A DNA stretch of 64,000 nucleotides from Niebla homalea (GCA_019925105.1 JAHGAU010000014.1:744001-808000); one strand, 5' to 3'; positions 20,834 to 33,070 are shown, counted from the first letter of the stretch. Notes: a model not told the origin generated them from the letters alone. Program-made: numbers and translations.

Positions 20834-22090
20834 TTACTCATCTTCATCCTGCAGCGAACCATTTCCATGCAGAACTCCCTCACTTTTCCTCTTCTGTCTC
20901 CCTGACATGACTTCTCTCGCCCAACTCAAGAGCTGATATGACCATCCGCCACCAACAAGGACACCACTAACAACATTAACAACACGGACCAGCAGAGCAA
21001 TAAATCCACCCCTGTGTTCTTGGATGGTCAGGAGTATCGGTTCCATGTCGAATTTGAAGAATATCCCGGGCACGGACCGCTCTGGTGTCGAGTGCGATTG
21101 AGATGTAACAGCGTATTGATTGGTGAAGATCGACGTTGAGATCATGTTGGATGGATGGGGACTGGGGGAGCGGGTGTAGACCGTTGGTACAATGGAGCAA
21201 TAGTATTGGTATTTGTAGAAATTCTGCTCCGTTACTGCATACGTCTTGTCGAGAGGATTCTGGATCGATGGATAGAGGGGACCAAAGGAAAGTTCGTTGA
21301 TGATGTGCGAGAAATTGAAGGCTAGAGAAGCGCATTAGCCAGGTCTACCATCACGTTGGCACGATAAACAGGCGGAAGCACTTACAGGTATGATCTAGAT
21401 GCTGGTTGGTGAGCTCCTGATACCCATGGCCTCGTGCCGTAATGTGGAAATCGCCCTGGACCTTATTCCCCTCCAAGCTCCCATAGATCCTACACGCACT
21501 CGCCTGCTCCCGCCTGCCCAATTTGGGTGTGCGCTTGAACTTCCTCTTACTTGACCTCACCTCGCCCAGAACGTGCCCGACGTGGGTATCCCGCTCTTGC
21601 TCCTCGATACCCATGCCTTCTTCCAGTCTGAACACCCCCTTGTCCACATCGACCCAGTGACTGCCGCTGGTGGGGTCCTTCATCAGGAGGTCTCCGGCAA
21701 GAATGCGATCACCCGAAGCATCTTGGACATTCACGTTCAAGTCGGCGCATTGCATGGACACCACGATATCAAGGTTGATTTGAAGATTGTGAGACACGCC
21801 CTTTTCGACCGAGAAGAGATGTGACTCATATCCAGCATACCAGCGGCGAAGCTCACTGAATGAGAGCAGGGCAGACAGGGCAAAGAGGATGAGGGTTGCG
21901 TAACCGCCCGAGGACGTCCTTCTCGTGTAGGTTGACTTTGTCTTGGCTAAGATCTGGCATCAGCTTTGACTTACAAACCGGTATGCTAGAAATACTTACG
22001 GAAAGCGTCAAAGGACCTCAGCCCTCCGGAGAGGCTGTCTTTTTCTCCAAAGGCATCCTCAGATAGCCCATGGTCTGCGAAACCATTCAT
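20834..22090 (-). CDS. erv41: Erv41/ERGIC2-type COPII vesicle cargo receptor subunit
   Basis: Three exons (22090-22000, 21946-21386, 21321-20834) encode 379 aa. Erv41 acts with Erv46 and cycles between ER and Golgi, retrieving escaped ER residents. Family marks: FPKTKSTYTRRTSSGGYATL before transmembrane segment 1; the luminal start VSHNLQINLDIVVSMQCADL; GNKVQGDFHITARGHGY; the NFSHIINELSFGPLYP motif; and MEPILLTIQEHRGG leading into a C-terminal transmembrane segment (FIALLVRVVNVVSGVLVGGG). The tail is charged and ends QDEDE. Intron positions are fixed by these motifs. Confidence 0.96.
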
Positions 22091-22708
22091 GTCATCTGTC
22101 CATCAGAACAATGGCAAAACAATCTAGAAGCTGTGATTCATATGCTGGGTACTTGTTGACCTCTGATATGCCGACGCTGGTGAAAAGTGTAGATGGAGTT
22201 GAAGAGGCCAGCTTTTGTTTCGCAGCCTCAATGCGTCGCAAGTTGCCAAACGCGGCCTAGTACTATTTGTCGGGAGATAATGCTCACGTGACACTATTCA
22301 CAGCCTTGCCCCTTTTTAACGGTTACTTTAGTGGGACTAATAATCATTCGGTGTGATCAGTGAACAGGTCGTCAGGCTTCAACAATCATCTTGGGTCATT
22401 GAAAGTGTGGTCTACAGACTGAGCTGCCCTGCAGCTCTCGTTCGCTAGCTATGAGCCATCTGGGCTGACCTCCGTTCCTGCGGGGCTAGCAAAAAGAATG
22501 ATACTACCACTTGCCAATATTGTCAATCCTGATGCTAGCTGCCTTGCCCTACCTTACGACGATTCTAATCGTCCAGTTGCTGCAGTCGGACAGGTCCAGA
22601 CTCCAAAGCTCGTTGAGTACTCAACGCTATGTTCCATCGCGAGAACGCCGTTCAGATCTATGCACTTAGACATCTCGGCCAACGCGTCCCGAGCGAATTG
22701 TCGCCATT
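22091..22708. other. intergenic, Erv41 promoter
   Basis: Separates the SUN-family 3' end from the Erv41 start codon. I see no supported gene. Confidence 0.5.
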
Positions 22709-24232
22709 CTAGTCGGTCAAGATGTAGCTTGCTTGGCCTGACAAGAGTTCGACCTGAAGAGAGCCTCAGCGCTGGTACTAAATAACGCAGCCGCCATGGG
22801 GGAAAACCTACCGTACAGCCTTGATCGTTACAATTGCTGTAGTCGTCGCCAGCGCAATACCTCCCATCTTGCAGCTTACATTTGCCACTCGTATCACCAA
22901 TGATTTCGACCGAATAATTTAGAGGTTTGTAATTCGTCGGATTGTTTTCCTTGGTGGTGGATATCGCAAGCCAAGTTTTGCCGTATACATCTTGACCAAC
23001 ACCAAGATAAGACGGCGCCCAGTTCCCCTTATCCGTACCATCAGAACCCCATATACAGGCCTGCTGTACGGCGATTCCTTGATTGTTGATGTAGTACTGC
23101 GCCGTCGTTGGGCTGCCATCGTGTTGAAAGTACTGTCCCGCGTTGGGACAGGTCAGAGGATTGGTGCTGTCAGGTTGGGTATTGAGCGGGATCACCTCGT
23201 TCTCTGTGCCTTTGGTTCCTCAATTAGCAGTGACTCCTGATTAGGCAGAACAAAATTACCTGGGTAATCAGTGCGACAGATAGCGGCATTACTTGACAAC
23301 TTATTCTGGACACTAACAGCTCCCGTTCCCTGGATGCACAGCCGTCTAGAGAGCCCTGGGTTGGTGAGGCTCAATTTGCCGTTCTGATTACATTGAAGTC
23401 CACCAACAGATTGACCGGTGGTACCTTGAGCAGATGGCCACTGTGACTTTTGATATCCAGCAGGGCAAGCATAGGAGCACATGGCCCCCGGCGTGCATCC
23501 ATTTCCCCCAGGTACTGCTGTATCAATGTGGGTCACGCTGTTGCCACTGACCGTCACATATTGTATACCAGTCCAACCTCCAAGCCCTGCCCAATCGACT
23601 GCAATCGGTCCAAAGTCTGACGGGAAAGTAGAGCAATCAACAGCGTTATCTTCAAACTCCCTGTTAAGATTCTGTCCTTGTCCGTTGTCTCCAACAGTTG
23701 ACGCGGATGGTTGAGGTGCAGGTTGCGAAGAAGAGAACCTCGCTGGGTTCGGCGAAGCCTCAGACAGACTAGGTTGGCTCTGCCTCGCTTGAGGGTATTT
23801 AGCTGTGGTCGACTGCGATAGCACATGTGAGCTTGCTGATGATGTAACCGGCGCTGCTACAATTGGCGATGGGACCTTTGAAGCTAAGATTGAGGACTGG
23901 CCTGGAGTCGGGACTTGCGCAGGGGCGAGAGCCGGCGCCCGTACAATGGGTTTGTTGGATTCGGAGCATTCGAGCGAATATTCGTCCTCGTTGGCGAATT
24001 TCAGTGATCCGTTCTCAATGCCTTTGCAGACGTCTCCCTCGGTCATTTGCTGACCATTCATCTCATAAGCAACGATTGTGGGCCCGGGCACGTTGATTGT
24101 TTGCACCTTTTCCGGGCTACGCTTTCCAAGGTGAGCAGCATGACGGTGATGTTTATGAACGGTAGGAGATGCTGAGACTATGGTCCCAGCGGTGACGCAC
24201 GTCAGCACATTAGAAAGCGTACGAGGCCGCAT
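22709..24232 (-). CDS. SUN-family secreted cell-wall protein (GH132-type)
   Basis: Three exons (24232-23260, 23218-22812, 22753-22709) encode 474 aa. A signal peptide (TLSNVLTCVTAGTIVSAS) is followed by a His-rich stretch and a Kex2-type site (HLGKR/SPEK). A Ser/Thr/Pro-rich linker spans about residues 95-190. The SUN domain then begins near AVDWAGLGGWTGIQYV and contains the Cys-rich signature CTPGAMCSYACPAGYQKSQW and the CPNAGQYF and YYINNQG motifs. It ends NDQGCTVELLSGQASYIL. Homologues (Sim1, Uth1, Nca3, Sun4; Aspergillus SunA) act on beta-1,3-glucan in septation and wall remodelling. The last coding exon is 45 nt. The first intron, 42 nt, is short but gives an intact motif. Confidence 0.93.
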
Positions 24233-25277
24233 AAGAATCCGAGGAGGATCTCTCAGAGATCCGAAATGGACTGTCTGCTACACCTGCAAGGTGATCAAGA
24301 TAGCCGCAATCGTGTTAATGATTGTAGGAATCCGCCTCAAATTGGGCTTACTATCAACTCCAATAGAATCAGTCATATGCCCTCGAGTCATCACGCCAGT
24401 ATTGTGAGGAAGGGCATTCTGAGTTACAGCGGATTGAAGAAACATACAGTAGTAATGCAAAAGGTGTGGATGCCAGTCCTGACACCTCTGTTGATGCAAA
24501 GTTGGGTTGTCGAATTGAAGTCTTAAGGAGTGTGAGTAGGAGAGATGGTCTTGGGCCTTGATCGAGGGATCAGCTTGTCTTAAATACGGAGGGTGAAGGA
24601 AAAGTAGAAAGTGTTGTTGTCGAAAAGTGTTGTGCTTGGACGAAATAGCATAGCGTACAAGACTAGTCCGAATGGCATCATCAGCAGATGATGGTGGTTA
24701 TACTAACTGATCTTTCACTGCGCCCACCACCATGACAGGTGCTATGAATTTTTATGAAGATTGATCCCTCGTGAGGAATCTCACTGGCTGTCTGCCGAAA
24801 TAAAGAAGCCTGCTTCCAAAAGAATTGCTGTAGGGAGGTCTAGGATCTTGCTGTGAAGGTCTGAAATTGAGAGATAGACTGGTGGAGGAATTATCGAGGA
24901 GGGAACTTCCTGGAGACGGGCGAGGACGTGTAGGGCCGTCCGCTTAATCGTCTTTCGAAAAGACTATATTGGGAAGGAGCGATCAAGTCTTTGTGACATG
25001 ACCCTCAGAGCCGGATACCAGCAATGATACCTGGTACTTTTCGAAGACTTTGCATGGTCTCTCTCGGCCCAGATTTTTCTACAAGGGAACATGGTTACTC
25101 TGGCGTCAAAATGGCAAGATCAACATATCAGGAGAGGGCAAGAACAATGAAGAACACTCCCCGTCAAACTGCAGGACGCCAGCGAACAAAAGCTTCACCG
25201 ATATGAATGCAGAAGCTGTAGTACGGTCATATAGACATAGCCGTCGTAAGAAAAATAGGAATTGACTCACTGCTACT
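24233..25277. other. intergenic, long 5' region of the SUN gene
   Basis: About 1 kb between the Bzz1 3' end and the SUN start codon, both on the minus strand. No coding exon, tRNA or obvious repeat is supported. A long regulated promoter or 5' leader for the wall-protein gene is plausible. Confidence 0.5.
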
Positions 25278-27721
25278 TCACACAATGTCCTGTATGTAAT
25301 TAGCAGGCACGCTCTTCACAATACCTCCTCTTTCAACATCCGCCCATCCATCTCCTGTATCTCTGTTGACGCATACGAATTTCTCGCCTTCAGTCATGCT
25401 CCATTCCGCTTCGCTCCGGCCTTCATAGTCATACAATGCTTCTACATATCGGAGCTTCTTGGCTCCACGCTTAGGTGCCACAGCAGGGCCTTTCTTCTTG
25501 GCAAGCGAGTGCGATGTGGACGAAGAACTCGCAGGGACACCGGACTGAGTACTGCCGGCCAAAGACGCAGATGAGGAAGAGTAAGTAGAGATGGGTCTGT
25601 CCACGCCGCCAACTCCGCCAACTGGCTTGGAGGGAGCATCCGCTATGACTTCCATGTAAGAGGTCGGGATTAGGCCAGACTCATGACCCGCGCGGACAGT
25701 CGTCCATCCGGATCCATCATCTTGCTCGACGATCGTCACCTCGTCACTCTCGCCTACTGATAATTCGCCTTCGTTGGTCCCTCGATAGGGATACAACATC
25801 CTGCCTCGAGGCTCTGAAGGGGCCGAAGTGGGTCGGCCGTTACTTGGGCTACTCGATGTCATTTCTTTGACATATTGTGTAGGCGGTGGAGCCACTATGC
25901 GATTTCTGCGGGACCCAACAGCTGGCTTGCTTTGTGCTGGTGGAGGCTCGGCACTCCTCTCAGCAGTCCCTTCCTCCGGTGGTGCGCGGCCAGACAGAGA
26001 GCGATTAGCACTGGCAGCATACCCAGAACTCAGGGTATCCATGGTGTTACTCCGGCTGAGCTCTGGCAGCTCTGTAGTATGATTTGATGGAGCGCCATTG
26101 GCAACTGGCTGGACCACTTTGGACGAAGCCTGTCTCTCTGCTTTGAGCCTCTTGCGCTCTTCCTTGGACTGCTCGCCCGGACACTCTGCAGGAACTTTTA
26201 GCTCACACTGCTTGTGGCATGTATAGCCACACTGCTGGCAATCAAAACCTTTTGCTGAAAGGCCCCAGATTCGATCACCGCAGAGATCACAATTGGTGGG
26301 GATCTTGAACGTTTCCGGCTTGAATTGGTGATTCTGAGCACCTAGAGAAAGATCTCCCACAGCAAAAACAATAGTCTGTGTTTCAATTTCCGCTGTTAGT
26401 CGCTGGCGCTCAATCGAATGTAAATCTTCCTGCATCGAGAATAAGCCTCGAACAAGCTCGACTTCATCGCGCTTATCCTTCCCCTCCCGAATGCTCTGTC
26501 GAACTCTCTTGACGTTTTCAACTTCCCTCCTCTTCTTGTCGGACTCTTGCTTCAAGTCTCGGAGCTGGCCCTTGCTTTTGCCCAGCAGGTTCCGAAGATA
26601 GATCTTTGAGGCCTCGTCCATAGCCATCGAATTGTCATCAAGCCATACTGGGCTGGCCTCGAACCCCATATCTGGCGGCTCTTGCCACTGAGCAGAATTG
26701 TGCTGTGCAAACATAGTAGAGTCAAGGTAAGGTTCATTGCGCGGGATTTCGGTGCTCAGGCGGGCCAACAGATGGATACTGCGAGTAAGTGTAGTCGTCT
26801 CCAGATGGACTGCGTGATTCCACAAGGAGTTCAGCTGATTGACCCGCGTCTCTGCGAGATCCTGTAGACTCTGTTGAGGAGAATAGATTCAGTATAGCTC
26901 TAGCAGCAGGTGAGGGGCCAAATTCCTCACATCTAGCAGCTCAGGGACATATTCATAATAATATTGCTTGACTTGTCTGTTAGTGACGTTGATACTGATC
27001 AAGTAGGTATTCTGATGCTGTCAGCACATGTCCTTCCCCACGAGGCTTTGGTCAGTCAACGTGTACCTTGACATTGCGCATTTCGCCCAGCTGCTGCTGG
27101 TATGCAGTTTGGGCCTTTCCCTTGCCATGATCGAAAGATGACTCGGTTTTCTTGCGCCTGTTCTCTACTTCCTGACAGACGCCGTCATATCTGCCTTTTA
27201 TTTTCCGAAGCTCACCAAAGGAAGCGTCGCGCTCTCTCTCGAGCTTGGCCGCATAGTCGGCGTGGCTTTTTCTCAGTTCCTCGTATCTTGCGGCAAGATT
27301 TCGAAGAGGATCGGCTACCTGAAGCTGCAGCTCGGCGGAATACCTATCGTGCTCGGACGCTCGAGCTTCAAGGGTAGAAAGCTGAGATGTCCAGGTTGTA
27401 AGGGAGGCGCTGTCGGGCATGATTGAGCAAGCAAAGGCAAAGATATGCGGGGGCTCACAAGTACCTTTCGAGAGAGCCCGGAGTCAGAGTAGGAGTATCA
27501 CCAACGCTGAGGCCGCTTGACCTCTTTGCTTTCTTCTCGTAGTATTTTTTGGCTAAAGCGCTCAGCTTGGTGCTGTAGTCCTTCTCGATGACGGCTCGTT
27601 CCCTGTAGAACTGCTGCTGATCCTCAAGCCAAGCGATTCCGTTTGAAACCCAATTGTTGACTGGCTTGAAAGCATCCTTGAGCTCTGCGCCGAAGCGTGG
27701 CACGGTGTCTACCTCAGCCAT
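25278..27721 (-). CDS. bzz1: Bzz1-like F-BAR/C1/SH3 actin-assembly protein
   Basis: Four exons (27721-27465, 27409-27067, 27011-26931, 26870-25278) encode 757 aa. The N-terminal F-BAR module (about 1-290) starts FGAELKDAFKPVNNWVSNGI. A second coiled region follows. A C1 zinc finger at about 408-457 has the full His-Cys ligand set (HQFKPETFKIPTNCDLCGDR to CHKQCELKVPAEC). Two SH3 domains follow, about 584-640 (MLYPYRGTNEGELSV) and about 700-757 (VEALYDYEGRSEAEWSM, ending VPANYIQDIV). Between C1 and the SH3 domains is a Ser/Pro-rich disordered segment. In yeast, Bzz1 works with Las17/WASP and type I myosin at endocytic actin patches. Exon 3 is a precise 27-codon exon. Confidence 0.95.
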
Positions 27722-28230
27722 TCGTAGACGGAAGCTTGCGGCACTTGGAGGGCATTAACGATTTGAAGAGGGTAGGATAGATGTACCATTGGGGCTTGAA
27801 CTCGACGGAGGCAGGATGGATGATGCATCAACGGACCAGATGTAGCATTCGATCCAAAAGGTCATTCAATTATGAATTTTAATGCAGGATCAGCATAAAA
27901 TGCGTGTTGGATGTTAGATGATGTATCATGCATGTATAGATATGATACCTAGACGCGGAGAGCCCCCGGTTGCCCCACCAGGAACGGCTTCACTCATCCT
28001 TCACCGCCCCGCACCTCATCTTCACTCTGGCCCATTCGAAAACATGTCACAAGTGTCAACCATAAGTTCACATCAAGTGTCGGCTTGAGAGCTCGTGCCT
28101 TTCCTGCCTTTCAGCCTCGAACTTCTAAGCCTCTACCTCCGACGACTCACTGCATTCCCAACTCAAAACCCTTCGAGGTGGAAGGATTTGTGCTTCTGAA
28201 AGCACTGCGCCATCACCACCGAAATCAACC
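27722..28230. other. divergent intergenic region (bzz1/dbp5)
   Basis: Shared 5' region of the Bzz1 (-) and Dbp5 (+) genes. No supported exon or RNA. Confidence 0.5.
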
Positions 28231-29949
28231 ATGTCTTCATTGGAAGATCGAGTCAGCAAACCAGGGTCGAGCATGGATGCGTCCAACTCGTCATCTTGGG
28301 CGGACGAAACGACCAATGCAGCAGATGCTAGTTCAGCGCCTCCACCCGTTGTCGCTCAAGCTGAACAGGACATGAACGACATGGAAAAGGCTCAGACTGA
28401 TGGAGCTGCTGGAGGTGATGCTGGTATCATCGAGCCAAGCTACGATGTCAACGTCAAACTCAGTGATCAGCTCAGTGATCTCCAGGCTGATCCAAACGAT
28501 CCCCTCTTCTCTACCACATCCTTTGACGCTTTGGGTTTGTAAGTTGACAATATTGTCGACATTCGCATTATCCCCGCTGACAAACTTTCTAGGGGCGAAG
28601 ACATCTTGAAAGGCATCTACCATATGCGTTTCACAAAGCCTTCCAAAATCCAGGAGAGAGCCCTACCACTGCTGCTTAGAAATCCTCCCACCAACATGAT
28701 CGGCCAGTCTCAATCAGGTACTGGTAAAACAGCAGCTTTCGTCTTGAATATGTTGGCACGGATCGATATCAATCTGCTTCAACCACAAGCTTTGGTGCTC
28801 GCACCAAGTCGTGAGCTTGCTCGTCAGATCCTAGGTGTCATTGAGGTCATGGGGCAATTCATCAAGGGCTTGACCGTACAAGCTGCCATCCCCATGGAGA
28901 GGGGCAATCGCATACAATCCTTCAACGCCCATATAATTGTTGGCACGCCTGGAACAGTCATGGATGTGGCAAGACGTCGGTCACTGCCGACACAGAACAT
29001 TAAAGTTCTTGTACTTGACGAAGCCGATAATATGCTCGACCAGCAAGGTCTTGGAGATCAGTGTCATCGAGTGAGACAGTGAGTCCAACTGCGTTCGCTC
29101 GTGAGCCATCTGTACTCACCAAGATTCATCTAGGGCCCTTCCCCCAAACATTCAGATAGTGCTATTCTCGGCCACGTTTCCGGAAAAGGTCACTTCCTTT
29201 GCCGACCGTTTTGCCCCCAAGGCAAATATCATTACGCTCCAACATCAAGAATTGACCGTTGACGGCATCAAACAGCTATATCTGGATTGTCCTTCCGAAG
29301 AGAGCAAATACGACGTACTGGTCAAACTCTATGGCTTGATGACTATCGGCTCGTCCATCATTTTCGTTCGGGTAAGTTCCATCCTGCTGGGTCGCAAGCA
29401 TTCACGGCTAAGTCTAAGCAGACCCGAGACACTGCTCTAGCCATCGAGCGTCGTCTGAACGCAGAAGGCCACCAGGTCGCCTGCTTGACTGGAGCTTTCG
29501 AACCTGGTCAGCGTGATATTATCATCGATGCCTTCCGTACCGGGAAAGCCAAAGTGCTTATTGCGACCAACGTCCTCTCGCGCGGCATCGATGTTCAGAC
29601 CGTTTCGCTTGTTGTCAACTATGTAAGTCTTTGAATAGAGGTTGACCTTGACACCACTGACAGTGTGAAGGATCTTCCTGAGGATGGCCGAGGAATAGCT
29701 GACCCTCAGGTCTACCTCCATCGCATTGGACGCACGGGACGATTCGGGCGTGTTGGTGTTTCTATAAGTTTGATTCATGGCCCCCAGAGTTACAGAATGA
29801 TCCAAGACATCTCCCATTACTTCGGCATTGAGATGACAGCGCTGCCGAACAATGATTGGGACAGGGTAGAGGCCTTGATCAAGCGAGTCATCAAGAGCTC
29901 TAGGGCTGGCACCAATTTCAAAGCAGGTCGTGCGGACATCGAAATGTGA
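28231..29949 (+). CDS. dbp5: Dbp5 DEAD-box RNA helicase (mRNA export)
   Basis: Five exons (28231-28538, 28593-29078, 29134-29371, 29422-29622, 29671-29949) encode 503 aa. Dbp5 remodels mRNPs on the cytoplasmic face of the nuclear pore. Motifs in order: Q motif [13 protein letters not shown]; motif [10 protein letters not shown]; motif Ia APSRELARQ; motif Ib GTPGTVMD; motif [11 protein letters not shown]; motif III FSATFP; motif IV SIIFVRTR; motif [11 protein letters not shown]; motif [13 protein letters not shown]. The N-terminal ~100 residues are acidic and Ser/Ala-rich, as in fungal orthologues. The last acceptor (AAG before GAT at 29671) was chosen over a nearer CAG because it restores the conserved NYDLP. 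Confidence 0.97.
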
Positions 29950-30489
29950 ACCTGCTGACTCAGATGAACTCAAGAGTGAGTCCCGACGATGCGGCAAGCG
30001 TATCATTGACACATTCTATTACCAAAATCATGCATGACGCGAATCTTGAGCAAGCTACATTGCTTTCACGACAAGTCTGACTAAGACTGGCAGACGATGG
30101 AATTGCACAAGCCAAGGAGAATCTGTCCCTGGATTAAAGGCAACGCGGACGAGGGACATGGTGTGCTCAAAGGTGGTGCTGGGGAAGATAAGGTGGAATG
30201 AAAAGACCAGATATTGCAAGCATAGCTTTAATAGCTGCATGGGTTACCCCAGGCAGATTTTGATGGAGGATGCTGCAGATGAAATCACTACCCTTTGCTA
30301 CATAATCCTCGAGGACATCAAACACCTTGTATGAAGCCAAAACTTGATAAGAATCCTACCTAGCTGACCGAGTCTCAGTTCCTCTCAAGACGGGGGGCGT
30401 TGCTCACCCCATATATGTCACCTAAGCGGCATAAGATGCCAAAAAACACTGTCAAGCAATAATACCACGTCAAGAGCAAGCCCTGCTAC
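29950..30489. other. convergent intergenic region
   Basis: Lies between the 3' ends of the Dbp5 gene (+) and the sulfoxide reductase gene (-). Nothing supported. Confidence 0.5.
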
Positions 30490-31659
30490 TCAACTTCCCT
30501 TCCAACCCCAGTCGCACCCCTCTCCGAGTACCTTGCCCAACTTTCCCAAATCGGCTTCATCAATGCCATCAAACCCGTTGATGGCAGCACAGTCGACATC
30601 GATGATCGCAAGGACCTCTCCTTTCACGAGAATAGGCACGACGATCTCACTCTTACTCTCTTGGTCACATGCAATATGCCCTGGCCATTCATCCATATTA
30701 TTGACCGTGATTGTGCCTTTCTGGGCTGCGGATGTGCCACAGACCCCTTTTCCTAGTGTGATGGACTGGCATGCTGGTCTACCGTCTTTTTGATGGTTGG
30801 GGTGTCAGTCATTGGGTCCAGCCATGTCATTTTCCCAAGAGAAACCAAAAAAAAAACAAATTTTTAACAAAACAGCCTTTCTTGCGCCCGCATCTTCTTT
30901 CTTTGACATCTCCCGCGATCGCCCAATACAATCTCAAGCACGCAAAATCCTTTCCGAGCTGCGAATGACGGGACAACCAGAATTGAGACTTACGGAACGG
31001 TCCCAAGCATAGCATGTCGTTACTCCCCCGGACATAGAAACCTGTCCAAATCCATTCTCAACCATCATCCTCGCCTCTCACCCTTGACCGACTCCTACGC
31101 CGGGAAGGTATGTGGTCCATTGTGAGCTTAGAGACAAAAGCAAACAACCACTCACCAGCCCAATTGACCTGATTCGACGGTGGGGAAAGCGACTTGTAGG
31201 CGTGCCAGAGGAGGGAAGCCGCGTTGGCTGGATTACTTTTTTCATCATCATCGCCCAGATCGTCAACAATAATGTGCGGCGGATGAACATCGCTCCGAAG
31301 ATGCAGGGAAAGCCAGAGGGAAATGGCAGTGTATGATAAGATGTGGTATTGGGGCATACCTGACCTTATCCTCATCTGTGCTGTGCTGGAGTAGTATTGC
31401 ATCATCATGTTCATGAAAGGAAACTTAATGTCAAAGGGTAATTGAGGGGAGGGGGAGGGGGGAAAGCAGGTGGAGGAAGGAAGAAATACCCAAGTTCTTT
31501 GGTCTACAATCAGGGCTTTGACTTCATCCGCGAGCTGTGCGTAAACCTCTCGCTTGCTGGCTCTGGCCGGGAAGTGAGAGGAGTCGGCGTGAGGCTTTGG
31601 AGAGAGCTCAGCATGGAAGGGAGTCCTCGAATACGTAGAAGCGTCTCCTTGCTTACCAT
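30490..31659 (-). CDS. free methionine-(R)-sulfoxide reductase (GAF-domain fRMsr)
   Basis: Six coding exons: 31659-31657 (only the ATG), 31594-31490, 31364-31360 (5 nt), 31235-31156, 31041-30994 and 30785-30490, giving 178 aa, the normal size. The enzyme reduces free methionine-R-sulfoxide through a GAF-domain Cys relay. The three relay Cys sit in ACQSITLG, GVCGTSA and HIACD. Other marks are the MPHADSSHF start, WVSNPANAASLLWHAYKSL, NWAGFYV and KSEIVVPILV. The 5-nt exon supplies Val plus two bases of Ser in the near-invariant W-V-(S/C)-N motif. Without it the reading frame becomes TGG TAA. The first intron follows directly after the ATG. It is head-to-head with the dienelactone hydrolase gene. 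Confidence 0.9.
31360..31364 (-). other. 5-nt micro-exon of the fRMsr gene
   Basis: On the minus strand the sequence reads ATAAG / GTCAG / GTATGC: an AG acceptor, five coding bases, then a good GT donor. It is flanked by introns of 125 nt (31365-31489) and 124 nt (31236-31359). Inclusion gives W-V-S-N and keeps the total at 537 nt (178 codons plus stop). I found no other arrangement that restores this motif; an 11-nt exon ending at GATAAG would give W-M-R-I-S-N instead. Confidence 0.8.
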
Positions 31660-32043
31660 ATCGGTTGGCAGTGAAGTGAAATTATGGGTATATAATCTAA
31701 AAACATTGCCAGTAGGAACTAGGAAGCACCAGGAAGTGCAGTGTGCCGCCTGATGCAGGTACCCTCGTAGCTCTTTGTCTCCAAGATGTCTGATTAGTGG
31801 AGATAAGGAGATAGAGGGTTAGTCTTGCATGCAGTGATGTCAGATTGAGGGCACCAAGGGTGGTGAAGGAATGACTCCATGATTTGTATAACACGGTCAT
31901 TAAGCTTAACGTATTCGAGCATTGTACATTTGCTTTGGCCATTCTCTACTTCTATCCATTGACTTTCTCATATTGCTATAAGAGGGTTTGCGTGAGGCTC
32001 ATTCTTCTTTCATATCATACCCCAAGTCAATAGATTAGAAGAC
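31660..32043. other. divergent intergenic region (fRMsr/DLH)
   Basis: A 384-bp shared 5' region. A TATA-like CTATAAGAGG lies near 31976-31985, about 60 bp before the hydrolase ATG. Nothing else stood out. Confidence 0.5.
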
Positions 32044-33070
32044 ATGACTACCTGCTGCACTGGGGAAACCCACAAGGGCACCCCCAAAGGCCGAGTCGAG
32101 ACGCTGCACACCTTGCCTATATACATTGCCGAATCGCTCAATGGCGGGCAGCCCAGAGGAATCATCACCATCATCCCGGATGCCTTTGGCTGGGACTTTA
32201 TAAACAACCGCTTGCTAGCAGATGTCTATGCAGAGAGACTCGGGGCCCGTGTCCTGCTGCCCGATTTCATGAACGGTGTGTGCTCTCCTATCCCTGAGTA
32301 TACCTCCCTTACCTCGGCCACGCAGTAAGATTTATCGCGTTGAGCCGAGTATTGTCATGGCTAAAGCAAACCCTCTGAATGACAGGGAACAGCGCCGATC
32401 CTTCATTGATGGGTCACATGGAGAAGATGACGGACAGCAACGCTTCATATGTAAGCCGAATGTAGGCCAAATCCCTGCATGCTTGTTCGTATCAGACTTG
32501 GCTCTATTAACTTATACCCCCTCCGTGCCGAACAGACTGCCGGGGATCAAAACCCTGTACGGGTTGGCGCCCTGGATGATACAGAATCGGCCTGCAGTCA
32601 CACTACCACGAATTGTCAGCTTCTTAACCGAGCTCAGGAAAAGCACTGGGTCGCCCATTGGCCTGGCGGGATTCTGCTGGGGAGGCAAGCATGTGGTGCT
32701 GTTGGCTCACGGCTCCTATAAAGTTGACGAGAAGCCCCTTCTTGATGTCGCTTTTACGGCTCACCCGTCGGGTCTGACGTTACCAGAAGATGTGGAGAAA
32801 GTCACGTTGCCTCTCTCAATCAGTATTGGGACTGACGACTTCGTCTTGCCCATGGCGGGTGTCAAGAAGATTCAGACCGTTTTTGAGAAGAAGAAGGAGG
32901 TAAGTGAGAACGCGGGCCGTATGGAGATCAGAACCGTGGAAGGGGCGAAGCATGGTTTTGCTTGCAGGGGAGACCCTGAGGATGAGGCCGAGGCAAGGCA
33001 GACCAAGGTTGCAGAAGATCAAGCTGTGGAGTGGTTTGGAGATTGGTTTGACAAGCTCGGGAGCAAGTAG
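32044..33070 (+). CDS. dienelactone-hydrolase-family protein
   Basis: Three exons (32044-32275, 32386-32461, 32536-33070) encode 280 aa. It is an alpha/beta hydrolase of the DLH family with a cysteine nucleophile in GFCWGGKH, the acid in GTDDFVLP and the His in AKHGFACRGD. The N-terminus has the typical TIIPDAFGWDFINNRLLADVYA and LLPDFMNG segments. Exon 2 gives NSADPSLMGHMEKMTDSNAS, which keeps the family spacing. The second donor is GTAGGC, weaker than usual, but the more obvious GTAAGC ten bases upstream leaves the wrong phase. Substrate unknown; the family ranges from carboxymethylenebutenolidase to general esterases. Confidence 0.88.

Noticed and set aside
29623..29663. CAG acceptor at 29663 for the last Dbp5 intron
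   Set aside because: It breaks the frame; the AAG acceptor at 29670 restores the conserved NYDLP.
32451..32461. GTAAGC donor at 32451 in the dienelactone hydrolase gene
   Set aside because: It looks stronger than GTAGGC at 32462, but no acceptor in the following region keeps the frame with it.
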